This document shows positions 1 to 6,033 of a stretch of DNA of 10,126 nucleotides, one piece after another. Within the stretch, counting starts at the first letter, position 1, and the number at the start of each line of letters is the position of its first letter. The notes beneath the pieces were generated by a model, which ran no database searches, was not told where the DNA came from, and worked only from the letters and a program-made list of their open reading frames with translations. Position numbers and translations under genes: made by a program. This DNA is from Candidatus Aminicenantota bacterium (lineage in GTDB: Bacteria; Acidobacteriota; Aminicenantia; Aminicenantales; JAFGAV01): contig VGJG01000032.1 in assembly GCA_016867615.1 (NCBI GenBank), positions 1 through 10,126 on the forward strand. The letters run 5' to 3'.

Positions 1-2
1 GG

Positions 3-734
3 GAAGTTTCGGATATTTTCAGATGGGAGGTGCCTTTCGAGCTGCGGCCGGAGTCGAGAAAAACGGTCATCCGCTTCGGGCCGAAGTTCTTCGCCGACCT
101 CTGTCCCGCCGGCTGCTACAAGGTCGACCTGGAGTTTTTCGACCCCCCTGCGGAACTCACCCTGATGTCCCTGGACTTCATGAGAGAGACCCGGGAGATG
201 AGGGTCGACCCCCGCGTCGGCCGGATGCTCGTTTCGACGATCTACCTGGTTTTCGACGACAGGTTCATCTCCCCGGAATTCGTCATCCGTCACGAGGGCC
301 GCATCGGCCGCCCGGTCCGGGGACGGATGCATTTTTTCCCCATTCCCAGCGCGGTTTTCGACAAAACATTGATGATCAGGCTTGATGAAAGATCCTACCC
401 GAAGAGCGTTTTTTTCAGCGGGACGCATCCCTACCTGACGTTCTGGGCCAACAGCCGGCGGGACAACGCCCGGTACGCTTTCGATCTCGCCCTGCTGCCC
501 GCCGGCTCGGGCAGAGGGCCGGAGGCCGCTCGGCCGCTCGCCTCCCATAACGTGGTGTTCCGGCACCGGAGCCGCCATCTGCTGGAGATCAAGGCCGACC
601 CCCTTCCGGCGGAAGGGGACGCGTTCCTGTCCTTGTCGGTCAAGAACGCCTCGGGAAGAACCCTGACCGGCCGGAGCGCGTGGCTCGACTTTCGGGACGG
701 AGCCTGGCGAATCCCAATCGGCGCATTGAATTGA
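3..734 (+). CDS. Hypothetical protein, 5' end probably cut by the window edge
   Basis: I do not recognise this protein. The frame is open back to the first bases of the window (243 codons before the TGA). The first possible start is a GTG at 30, but the only Shine-Dalgarno-like purines (gggagg, 25-30) run straight into it with no spacing, and the codons before it read like ordinary protein (Asp-Ile-Phe-Arg-Trp-Glu). The true start is therefore probably upstream. The visible part is mixed charged/aromatic and beta-rich, with no signal peptide or membrane segment. A Gly/Pro/Ala-rich hinge near residues 158-170 (counted from the GTG) separates an N-terminal part from a C-terminal beta-strand-rich part of about 65 residues. 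Only two cysteines are present, near residues 25 and 29, too few to suggest a metal site. Its last codons overlap the predicted promoter of the next gene. Coding status is fairly sure from length and codon use; function is unknown. Confidence 0.72.
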   Translation, partial: EVSDIFRWEVPFELRPESRKTVIRFGPKFFADLCPAGCYKVDLEFFDPPAELTLMSLDFMRETREMRVDPRVGRMLVSTIYLVFDDRFISPEFVIRHEGRIGRPVRGRMHFFPIPSAVFDKTLMIRLDERSYPKSVFFSGTHPYLTFWANSRRDNARYAFDLALLPAGSGRGPEAARPLASHNVVFRHRSRHLLEIKADPLPAEGDAFLSLSVKNASGRTLTGRSAWLDFRDGAWRIPIGALN

Positions 735-759
735 ACAATGCGCTGTGATAATTTATAAG
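731..759 (+). promoter_or_regulatory. Predicted sigma70-type promoter of the propeller/PKD gene
   Basis: TTGAAC (731-736), a 17-base spacer and TATAAG (754-759) match the -35 and -10 consensus well. Transcription would begin near 766, giving a leader of about 45 bases before the TTG at 811. The -35 overlaps the TGA stop of the preceding gene. This is a pattern match only. Confidence 0.5.
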
Positions 760-796
760 GTTATGGCCCGATCCAGGCCGATAGTCCCGCGGAGAG

Positions 797-804
797 AAAG
801 GAGG
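797..804 (+). promoter_or_regulatory. Strong ribosome binding site that selects the TTG start at 811
   Basis: AAAGGAGG lies six bases before TTG at 811. No comparable site precedes the in-frame GTG at 745 or ATG at 763, both of which also lie upstream of the predicted transcription start near 766. Starting at 811 places a clean signal peptide at the N-terminus. Confidence 0.7.
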
Positions 805-810
805 AAATCT

Positions 811-2613
811 TTGAGGCTCCTTCATCTCAAAACGGTCTTGAGCGTGTTCCTGGCCCTTCTGGTTTGCGGCATCGCCGCGGAGGCCAGGGTTCGTCTGTCC
901 GTCGGCCAGAGCGGCATATGTTATTCGCCGAGAATAATCTATGACGGCTCGGGCAACATCCATGTCTGCTGGGTGGACGCCTACAGCGATCACAGCGGCG
1001 ACCTCATGTATTCCCGCTATGCGGCCGCCTCCAACCAATGGAGCACGCCCATCAACCTCAGCAACAGCGGACGGGTGGCCAGCGAGAGCATGATGCTGAA
1101 CGCCATCGGGGTCGACAGCTCCCAACGCATTTATGTCGCCTGGGGAGAGCGGGGCTACGGAGTCCGCCTCAGGACCTGGTCCGGGGACTCCTGGGACTCC
1201 GCGGTCCATGTGGCCTCCTACGGCGACGCCGATTACATCCGGATGGCCGTCGACGGCGCGGGAAACCTGTTCCTCATCTGGTTCACCTGGGGAAGCCGGG
1301 AAGTCTTCTCCCGGTCCCGGGTGAACGGAACGTGGGAGGGCGTGCGCCTGCTCAGCAACCCGAACAATATGGGAAAATTTCCGGCCATCTCCACGAGGAA
1401 TGGCGTCGTGGGGGCCGTCTTCACCGAGACGGTGGCCGATTATCAGACGATGTACACCCAGAGGTCGACGGGGCTCAACGCCTCCTGGAGCGCCCCGGTG
1501 GCCATCTATTCCGAATACCCCTGGGCCGCCCAGCATCCTTGTGTGCAGCTGGACTCGAACGGCACGCCCCACGTCGTCTGGGTGCGCGTCGATCAGTACG
1601 ATTCCGGGAATTACGTCACCTATTCCTGGCGGTCGGGGTCGGGTTTCACCACGCCCTGGAACCTGAACGATTTCACTTACAACCACTGGCCCTTCATGGC
1701 CGAGAAGAACAACATCATCCACATCCTGTGGCAGGAGGGCTCCTACTACGGCGGAAGCATTTACTACCGCAGCGGGTGGGGAAGCAATCTGAGCGGGACG
1801 ATGTACGTCGCCGATTCAGACGGGGCCATGCACATGGACCTGGAGGTCAGTCCCGCGGGCACCCTGGGATTCGTCTGGACGGCGGACGGGATCACCTATT
1901 TCGGCACGGCCTCGGGAGGCGGAGGCGGGGGCGGCGGGGGCGGCGGACCGGCTCCTCCCCCTCCCCCTCCCAATCAGCCCCCCACCGCCAATTTCCACTT
2001 CTTGCCGGATACGGGCTTCGCTCCGGCGGAGATCCAGTTCGATGGAACGTTGTCCTGGGACCCGGACGGGATCATCGTCCAGCACAACTGGCAGTTCGGA
2101 GACGGGAACCAGGCCACGGGGGGCAATGTCTTTCATACCTATCAGACCCAGGGGATCTTCCAGGTCAAGCTGACCGTCGTCGACAACGGGGGGCTGACGG
2201 CCAGCGTCGTCAAGCCGATCGAGATCCTGGGGGTTTATCCTCCCCGGAACGTGCGGTGGCAGACGTTCGTGGACGAAAGCGTCTTTTTGACCCGCTACGT
2301 GACCGAGGTCACCTGGGAGAAGAACCCCCAGAACGACAGGTTCAACATCGTGACCTACAGGGTCCATCGCAAGAACCAGGGCGAGTCCGGAGGATGGAAA
2401 TGCATCGGCCAGACGACGGCGGATGTCTTCCGCTATCTGGATACGGACGTGAAACAGAAAGACATCTATGCCTACAGCATCACGGCCGTGGATTCCGAGG
2501 GGCACGAGAGCCGTATCGGCGCCCAGGCCGACCCGCCCTCGGGCGGCGAGGCGCAATCCTTCCCGGAGTCGCCTCCGGACCGGGCGCGAAAAGGAAAGAG
2601 AATCCCCAGATAG
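811..2613 (+). CDS. Secreted seven-repeat beta-propeller protein with PKD and fibronectin-III-like domains
   Basis: This 600-residue protein is probably exported, possibly to bind surface glycans or proteins; no catalytic signature is visible. Residues 1-25 form a signal peptide (basic start, hydrophobic Val-Leu-Ser-Val-Phe-Leu core, probable cleavage after Ala-Glu-Ala). Seven blade motifs ending in an aromatic residue (pattern D-x-x-G-x-h-x-h-x-W, often degenerate) begin near 44, 101, 147, 194, 247, 298 and 346, a 46-57 residue period typical of a beta-propeller. A linker of eleven glycines then a proline run (369-388) follows. A PKD domain (about 390-473) carries the W-x-F-G-D-G signature at 427-432. 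A fibronectin-III-like module (about 476-570) and a basic tail complete it. No sorting signal is seen. The TTG start is chosen from the AAAGGAGG site; upstream in-frame GTG 745 and ATG 763 would add a non-hydrophobic extension. The gene has its own predicted promoter and converges with the AMIN gene. Confidence 0.85.
   Translation: MRLLHLKTVLSVFLALLVCGIAAEARVRLSVGQSGICYSPRIIYDGSGNIHVCWVDAYSDHSGDLMYSRYAAASNQWSTPINLSNSGRVASESMMLNAIGVDSSQRIYVAWGERGYGVRLRTWSGDSWDSAVHVASYGDADYIRMAVDGAGNLFLIWFTWGSREVFSRSRVNGTWEGVRLLSNPNNMGKFPAISTRNGVVGAVFTETVADYQTMYTQRSTGLNASWSAPVAIYSEYPWAAQHPCVQLDSNGTPHVVWVRVDQYDSGNYVTYSWRSGSGFTTPWNLNDFTYNHWPFMAEKNNIIHILWQEGSYYGGSIYYRSGWGSNLSGTMYVADSDGAMHMDLEVSPAGTLGFVWTADGITYFGTASGGGGGGGGGGGPAPPPPPPNQPPTANFHFLPDTGFAPAEIQFDGTLSWDPDGIIVQHNWQFGDGNQATGGNVFHTYQTQGIFQVKLTVVDNGGLTASVVKPIEILGVYPPRNVRWQTFVDESVFLTRYVTEVTWEKNPQNDRFNIVTYRVHRKNQGESGGWKCIGQTTADVFRYLDTDVKQKDIYAYSITAVDSEGHESRIGAQADPPSGGEAQSFPESPPDRARKGKRIPR
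1915..1971 (+). repeat. Low-complexity Gly11/Pro linker tract
   Basis: Eleven consecutive glycine codons (1915-1947) are followed by a proline-rich tract (1948-1971). The coding strand switches from G-rich to C-rich, so both strands carry closely spaced G runs. It encodes the flexible hinge between propeller and PKD domain and could be prone to replication slippage in units of three bases. Confidence 0.75.
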
Positions 2614-2614
2614 C

Positions 2615-3589
2615 CTAGAGGATGTTGAGGGCCAGGGCCAGGCCTGCTCCGACCTCCGTCCCCCCGAGGCTCACTTCCAAACCGTTCTCCACGGCCGTCG
2701 CCTTGGTCCATTTGACGTACAGCCTGGCTTTCAACCCCCTGGAGAAAGCCGGCCCCCAATACAGGCCGCCCTGGAGGCCGAACCCCGTCGCGCGGCCGGT
2801 CGTGTTTCGGAGGGGGCTCAACTCATCGTATGCGCAGAGGACGATTCCACCCGAGACGTAAGGCCGGAAGGCGCCCTGCCCATAAAACACCCTGAGCGCG
2901 AGCTCCAGGGGAGAAACGGTCACGCTCGTGGCGACGGCCGTCAGGGTGGATTGTCCCTCGAGGGAGAGGCGATGGTATTCGGCCGCGGCCGCCAGCCCCC
3001 AGGACCCGAGACGCAGGATGTCCTGGGAGAGCTCGACGCCCGGGACGGTCCCCGTCCTCCTGCCGAAAACGACTTGAAAGCGATCGTCGGACAAGGACTT
3101 ATTGACCAGGCTCAGCCCCAGAAGGGTGGCCCGGCGTTCGGCGGGCCTCGGCTCGGTCTCCGCCGGGCTGGGAAGGGAAACGGCCGTTTTTCCCGGGAGA
3201 AAGACGGCCAGAATCCCGTCCGGCTTCCTGTTGATCAAATGGATGGGGGCCGGGTCTTCGAGGTCGATGACGACGCGGGCCGTTCCCGTCTGCGGGCGGC
3301 CGGTCCTGACCCTGAGGACGCCGTAGGTTCCGATTTCCGTCTCCTCCGGAACTTCGACCCCCTCGACCGGCGACAGGTCGATCACCAGCCGTTTCGGCCC
3401 CTGGAGCTCAAAAAATCTGAAATCGAACCGCCCCTCGACCCGGATGAAAACTTCAAGAGCGCCGGCCTGGACCGTGTGCTGCACGGAGAGAATCCGGGCG
3501 CCGTTCCCGGCCTCCGCGGCCGCGGCGCCGAAACCCAGGAAGACAACGCCGGCCAGCGCCGCCGTTTTCAAGAGAATCGGATGGCTCAT
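2615..3589 (-). CDS. AMIN-domain protein fused to a probable outer-membrane beta-barrel
   Basis: The 324-residue product starts with a signal peptide (residues 1-27, hydrophobic Ala-Leu-Ala-Gly-Val-Val-Phe core, Ala-rich cleavage region). Residues about 32-130 form an AMIN domain, recognised by G-P-K-R-L-V-I-D-L (64-72), a V-x-R-V-R-T-G strand (91-97) and A-R-V-V-I-D-L (104-110). AMIN domains in PilQ and AmiC bind or localise to peptidoglycan. After a Pro/Glu-rich linker (132-153), residues about 155-324 show alternating hydrophobic/polar strands, many glycines and aromatics, like small OmpW/OmpA-type barrels. The last residues (Ala-Leu-Asn-Ile-Leu) lack the classic terminal Phe. Inference: an outer-membrane protein tethered to peptidoglycan. 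No secretin or amidase domain is present. The ATG at 3589 has little Shine-Dalgarno support but sits just after a good promoter. Its stop is one base from that of the converging propeller gene. Confidence 0.82.
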   Translation of the reverse strand: MSHPILLKTAALAGVVFLGFGAAAAEAGNGARILSVQHTVQAGALEVFIRVEGRFDFRFFELQGPKRLVIDLSPVEGVEVPEETEIGTYGVLRVRTGRPQTGTARVVIDLEDPAPIHLINRKPDGILAVFLPGKTAVSLPSPAETEPRPAERRATLLGLSLVNKSLSDDRFQVVFGRRTGTVPGVELSQDILRLGSWGLAAAAEYHRLSLEGQSTLTAVATSVTVSPLELALRVFYGQGAFRPYVSGGIVLCAYDELSPLRNTTGRATGFGLQGGLYWGPAFSRGLKARLYVKWTKATAVENGLEVSLGGTEVGAGLALALNIL

Positions 3590-3601
3590 GAGCGGAGACG
3601 G

Positions 3602-3630
3602 TTTATAACACGGCCCGCCCTGAAAATCAA
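3602..3630 (-). promoter_or_regulatory. Predicted promoter of the AMIN/barrel gene
   Basis: Reading the minus strand, TTGATT (3630-3625), a 17-base spacer and TATAAA (3607-3602) form a good -35/-10 pair. Transcription would begin near 3595, only about six bases before the ATG at 3589, which matches the absence of a clear Shine-Dalgarno site. Confidence 0.5.
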
Positions 3631-3654
3631 TTCACCGCTCTCGCGCGTGCTCGC

Positions 3655-3683
3655 TTGACGGGTGAGCGCCCGTGACTTAGGAT
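3655..3683 (+). promoter_or_regulatory. Predicted promoter of the TolB-like lipoprotein gene
   Basis: TTGACG (3655-3660), a 17-base spacer and TAGGAT (3678-3683) form a plausible -35/-10 pair. Transcription would begin near 3690, two or three bases before the ATG at 3693, so the message may be leaderless. An alternative reading is that AGGAT at 3679-3683 is a weak ribosome binding site for a longer transcript. Confidence 0.4.
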
Positions 3684-3692
3684 AAGATCATC

Positions 3693-4655
3693 ATGAAGCA
3701 TTTGCCCGAAAGCAAGCATGCGGTTCTCCCCCTCTTCGTCGCCGCGCTGGCCGCGGCTTTTTTCGCCTGTTCGAGGGGCGAGGGGGACGGGCCGGGCGAG
3801 CCCGTCCCGGCCGCTGAGATGGAAGGCCTGCGGCCCCAATTCGATTTTCGCGGCCGCATCTTCTTCCAGTCGGACATGGACGGGGACAGAGAGATCTATG
3901 TCCTCACGGCGGGCGGCGTGGCCCGGCTCACCGACAACACCTGGCAGGATGAATACCCCCGCCTCTCTCCCGACGGCCGCCGCATCGCCTTCAGCGCCAA
4001 TCCCTCGGGAACTTTCCAGGTTTTTACCATGAACACGGACGGAACGGGCATCGCCCGCGTCACCGAGGCGCCTCACGATGCTTCCTGGCAGGCCTGGTAT
4101 CCCGACGGCAAGCGGATCGCCTACAGCCAGGAGGCGCCGGGTAGGGATTTTTCGCTGTGGACGACGGACCTGGAAACCGGGATGTCCGAGCCCCTCCTGC
4201 CCGACTTCCGGGGCGCCCTCTCCCTGCCGGACTTGTCCCCGGCCGGCGACCTCATGGCCTTTACGGGCAAGAGGCTCGCGGGCTGGGACGTGCACATGCA
4301 TGACCTGGCTTCCGGCCGTTGGCGGGAACTCGTCAAGGGAGGCCGGAGCTGTCGGGCCCGGTTTTCTCCCGACGGCAAGAAGCTGGCTTATGTGTCTTCC
4401 GAGGCAGACGGCAAGGGGGATATCTGGACCATGAACCCCGACGGCAGCGACAAGAAGCGCCTGACAACCAGGGACGACGTGTACGACTATTTTCCCTCCT
4501 GGTCCCCGGACGGAAAATACATCGTTTTCTGCTCGGACAAAGTCGGCCGCCTGGACGGGGGCCGATGGGCGCTCTTCCTGGTCAAGGTCGAGACGGGGCT
4601 GGTCTTTCCCCTGTTCGACAGCGGCCGTCGGGATCTCTTTCCCGAGTGGCATTGA
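3693..4655 (+). CDS. TolB-like six-bladed beta-propeller lipoprotein
   Basis: The 320-residue protein begins with a basic, hydrophobic export signal ending in Phe-Phe-Ala-Cys (Cys26), a probable though imperfect lipobox, so it is likely a lipoprotein. The rest is a WD40-like/PD40 propeller: an opening blade near 53-80 (F-F-Q-S-D-x-D-G-D), then repeats of [FWL]-S-P-D-G-x-x-h-A-[FY] starting near 90, 135, 181, 224 and 270, six blades in all. The 181 repeat has Ala for Asp (S-P-A-G). Such propellers occur in TolB, which works with Pal at the outer membrane, and in many periplasmic proteins. This one lacks TolB's N-terminal alpha/beta domain and has no tol-pal neighbours, so it should not be called tolB. 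It is divergent from the AMIN/barrel gene across a 103-base shared promoter region, hinting at related envelope roles. It converges with the radical SAM gene 15 bases downstream. Confidence 0.83.
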   Translation: MKHLPESKHAVLPLFVAALAAAFFACSRGEGDGPGEPVPAAEMEGLRPQFDFRGRIFFQSDMDGDREIYVLTAGGVARLTDNTWQDEYPRLSPDGRRIAFSANPSGTFQVFTMNTDGTGIARVTEAPHDASWQAWYPDGKRIAYSQEAPGRDFSLWTTDLETGMSEPLLPDFRGALSLPDLSPAGDLMAFTGKRLAGWDVHMHDLASGRWRELVKGGRSCRARFSPDGKKLAYVSSEADGKGDIWTMNPDGSDKKRLTTRDDVYDYFPSWSPDGKYIVFCSDKVGRLDGGRWALFLVKVETGLVFPLFDSGRRDLFPEWH

Positions 4656-4670
4656 CCGCCGGGACGGCCC

Positions 4671-5648
4671 TCAGTTCATTTTCTTGAAAAGGAACCTCCA
4701 CAGGTATTCCCGCGGCACGCCCAGGAACTGGGGCCGCCACAGCCGGTCGCATTTCTCGCAGGCGGCCAGGCCCCGGATGTCCCCGGCGGCGACCCGGCGC
4801 CGCAGGGTCCGCATCGGCTCGCCGTTCCAGATGTCCGCCAGGCTGGAGTCCCGGACGCTGCCCACGGCGGACAGCCCGTGGAAATCCTGAGTGCAGGGCA
4901 GGACGCTTCCGTCCCAGAAGATGATGAGCGCCTGCCAGAGAAAGGTGCAGGGAAGGTAGCTCCCCGGTCGTCGGCCGGCCGAAGCATCCCCCGCCCAGTT
5001 GTGGAGGTTCTTGACCTTGACCTTGTCCAGGGGGAGGCCCCGGAAGCGGGCCAGGAAGGCTTTTCTCTTTTTTTCCCCCTCGCCCCGGAACAGGCCGGGG
5101 AAGTCGATCAGCTCCAGGATGGCCGCCGGCCGGCGGGCGCGCATCTCTTTTTTGATCTCCAGGAAGCGGATGATGTTGGCCACGGTCTTCTCGAAATGCG
5201 CCTTGACCCGGATCCGTTCGTAAGTTTCCGCGTCGTAGCCGTCGAAGGAAAAAGCGAACTGGTCCAGGCCGGACTCGATCAGCTTCCGGCTCTTGTCCTC
5301 GTCGAGGAGGGTGCCGTTGGTATGGAAGCGGGTGACGAGGCCCGCCTTCTTGGCGTAGCGGACCATGGCGAAGAATTCGGGGTGGAGCAGGGATTCCCCC
5401 CGATGAAGAAGGTGGACGTCGAAGACGAACCCCGAGGCCTCGTCGATGATCTTGCGGAACAGGGAGAAGTCCATGTAACCCTTCTGGCTCCTGTCCAGGT
5501 CCTTGTTGGGGCACATGACGCAGGCCAGGTTGCAGTGGCTCGTGGGCTCCACCCACAGCCGGACGGGGAGGTAGCGGAGCGTCGTTTTCCGGCGCTTGTA
5601 GCTCCAGAAGATCCCGGCCAGCCGTCGGTAATAGTCAAAAGTGGTCAT
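4671..5648 (-). CDS. Radical SAM enzyme with a SPASM/twitch-like C-terminal cysteine set
   Basis: The 325-residue protein carries the radical SAM cluster motif C-N-L-A-C-V-M-C (Cys39, Cys43, Cys46; CX3CX2C), which binds the [4Fe-4S] cluster that cleaves S-adenosylmethionine. An R-G-E-S motif (83-86) stands where G-G-E-P normally contacts SAM, followed by an F-H-T-N-G-T-L-L strand (108-115) and S-F-D-G (134-137), all typical of the TIM-barrel core. The C-terminal part has Cys234, Cys252 (in W-D-G-S-V-L-P-C) and Cys297/Cys300, a set able to hold one auxiliary cluster as in SPASM/twitch enzymes. No precursor peptide, quinohemoprotein or sulfatase gene is adjacent, so the substrate is unknown. 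Related stand-alone enzymes often sit with glycan and envelope genes, as here. The ATG at 5648 lacks a Shine-Dalgarno site but follows a good promoter by 14 bases. Confidence 0.87.
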   Translation of the reverse strand: MTTFDYYRRLAGIFWSYKRRKTTLRYLPVRLWVEPTSHCNLACVMCPNKDLDRSQKGYMDFSLFRKIIDEASGFVFDVHLLHRGESLLHPEFFAMVRYAKKAGLVTRFHTNGTLLDEDKSRKLIESGLDQFAFSFDGYDAETYERIRVKAHFEKTVANIIRFLEIKKEMRARRPAAILELIDFPGLFRGEGEKKRKAFLARFRGLPLDKVKVKNLHNWAGDASAGRRPGSYLPCTFLWQALIIFWDGSVLPCTQDFHGLSAVGSVRDSSLADIWNGEPMRTLRRRVAAGDIRGLAACEKCDRLWRPQFLGVPREYLWRFLFKKMN

Positions 5649-5662
5649 GTTCGGCGCGGTTC

Positions 5663-5691
5663 ATTGTAGCGGCAAAGCGTCCGCCTGTCCA
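5663..5691 (-). promoter_or_regulatory. Predicted promoter of the radical SAM gene
   Basis: On the minus strand TGGACA (5691-5686), a 17-base spacer and TACAAT (5668-5663) each differ from consensus at one position. The predicted transcript begins near 5656, about seven bases before the ATG at 5648, leaving no room for a ribosome binding site. Confidence 0.5.
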
Positions 5692-5757
5692 TCTCCGCTC
5701 TTCAGGGAGGCATCTCCCCATCCGTGATTTTGTGAGTTCATCAACAGGGTTCTGTCA

Positions 5758-5905
5758 CGGCTCTCCCCCGGCCGGGGGATCCAAGGGGGTGTGCCCCCTT
5801 GGTCGCAGGACGCAGTCCGAGAGGGGGGGCAGCGAGCGTTTGATGGGGGAAGGCGAAGCGCTTCCTCCTCCAAGGAGACCGGCTCTCCCCAGGGGGCAAG
5901 GGGCG
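5758..5905. repeat. Hairpin-rich GC patch, candidate REP/MITE-like dispersed element
   Basis: The patch holds a perfect 14-base palindrome (CCCCCGGCCGGGGG, 5765-5778), then a hairpin with perfect 9-base arms CCAAGGGGG (5781-5789) and CCCCCTTGG (5794-5802) around a TGTG loop. A 10-base palindrome GAAGCGCTTC lies at 5855-5864. An 11-base direct repeat, CGGCTCTCCCC, occurs at 5758-5768 and 5880-5890, each followed by a G run and CAAGGGG. Such compact GC hairpins resemble repetitive extragenic elements of other bacteria. Only one copy is in this window, so its dispersed nature is inferred. Confidence 0.45.
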
Positions 5906-6033
5906 ATTCCGGCGCCTCAATCCGGCTCGGCGATCATGTCCGGATTAAAGGCCTGCCGAGGCCGGCTGAGCCGCACAAAATGGAAGAGAGCCTCACAGAT
6001 CTAAAGGAAAAGCTTTCCGATTCCGCCGGGGGG

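Larger units (their letters stand above)
5649..6033. other. 385-base intergenic region without a convincing gene
   Basis: This gap lies between the start of the radical SAM gene and the stop of rsmA. It holds the radical SAM promoter (5663-5691), an inverted repeat with arms CCGTGA/TCACGG (5722-5727 and 5755-5760), and the hairpin-rich patch at 5758-5905. A weak hairpin (GGAAA/TTTCC arms, 6006-6018) followed by TTT on the minus strand could be a poor terminator for rsmA. Open frames here translate to low-complexity Gly/Pro/Arg/Ser strings. No tRNA or other known RNA was recognised. Confidence 0.6.

Noticed and set aside
3693..4655. Calling the propeller lipoprotein tolB
   Set aside because: The N-terminal TolB domain and tol-pal neighbours are missing; only the six-bladed repeat is shared.
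4582..5556. 324-codon minus-strand frame within the radical SAM gene
   Set aside because: It is a shifted frame of the same DNA, Pro/Arg/Gly-rich, without the cysteine motifs seen in the true frame.
5722..5760. CCGTGA/TCACGG arms as terminal repeats of an insertion sequence
   Set aside because: Six-base arms only 27 bases apart, with no transposase and no target-site duplication visible.
5661..6004. Short peptides (70 and 90 codons) in the intergenic hairpin patch, considered as substrates of the radical SAM enzyme
   Set aside because: Both translate the palindromes into Gly/Pro/Ser/Arg strings without ribosome sites, leader motifs or a clustered core.
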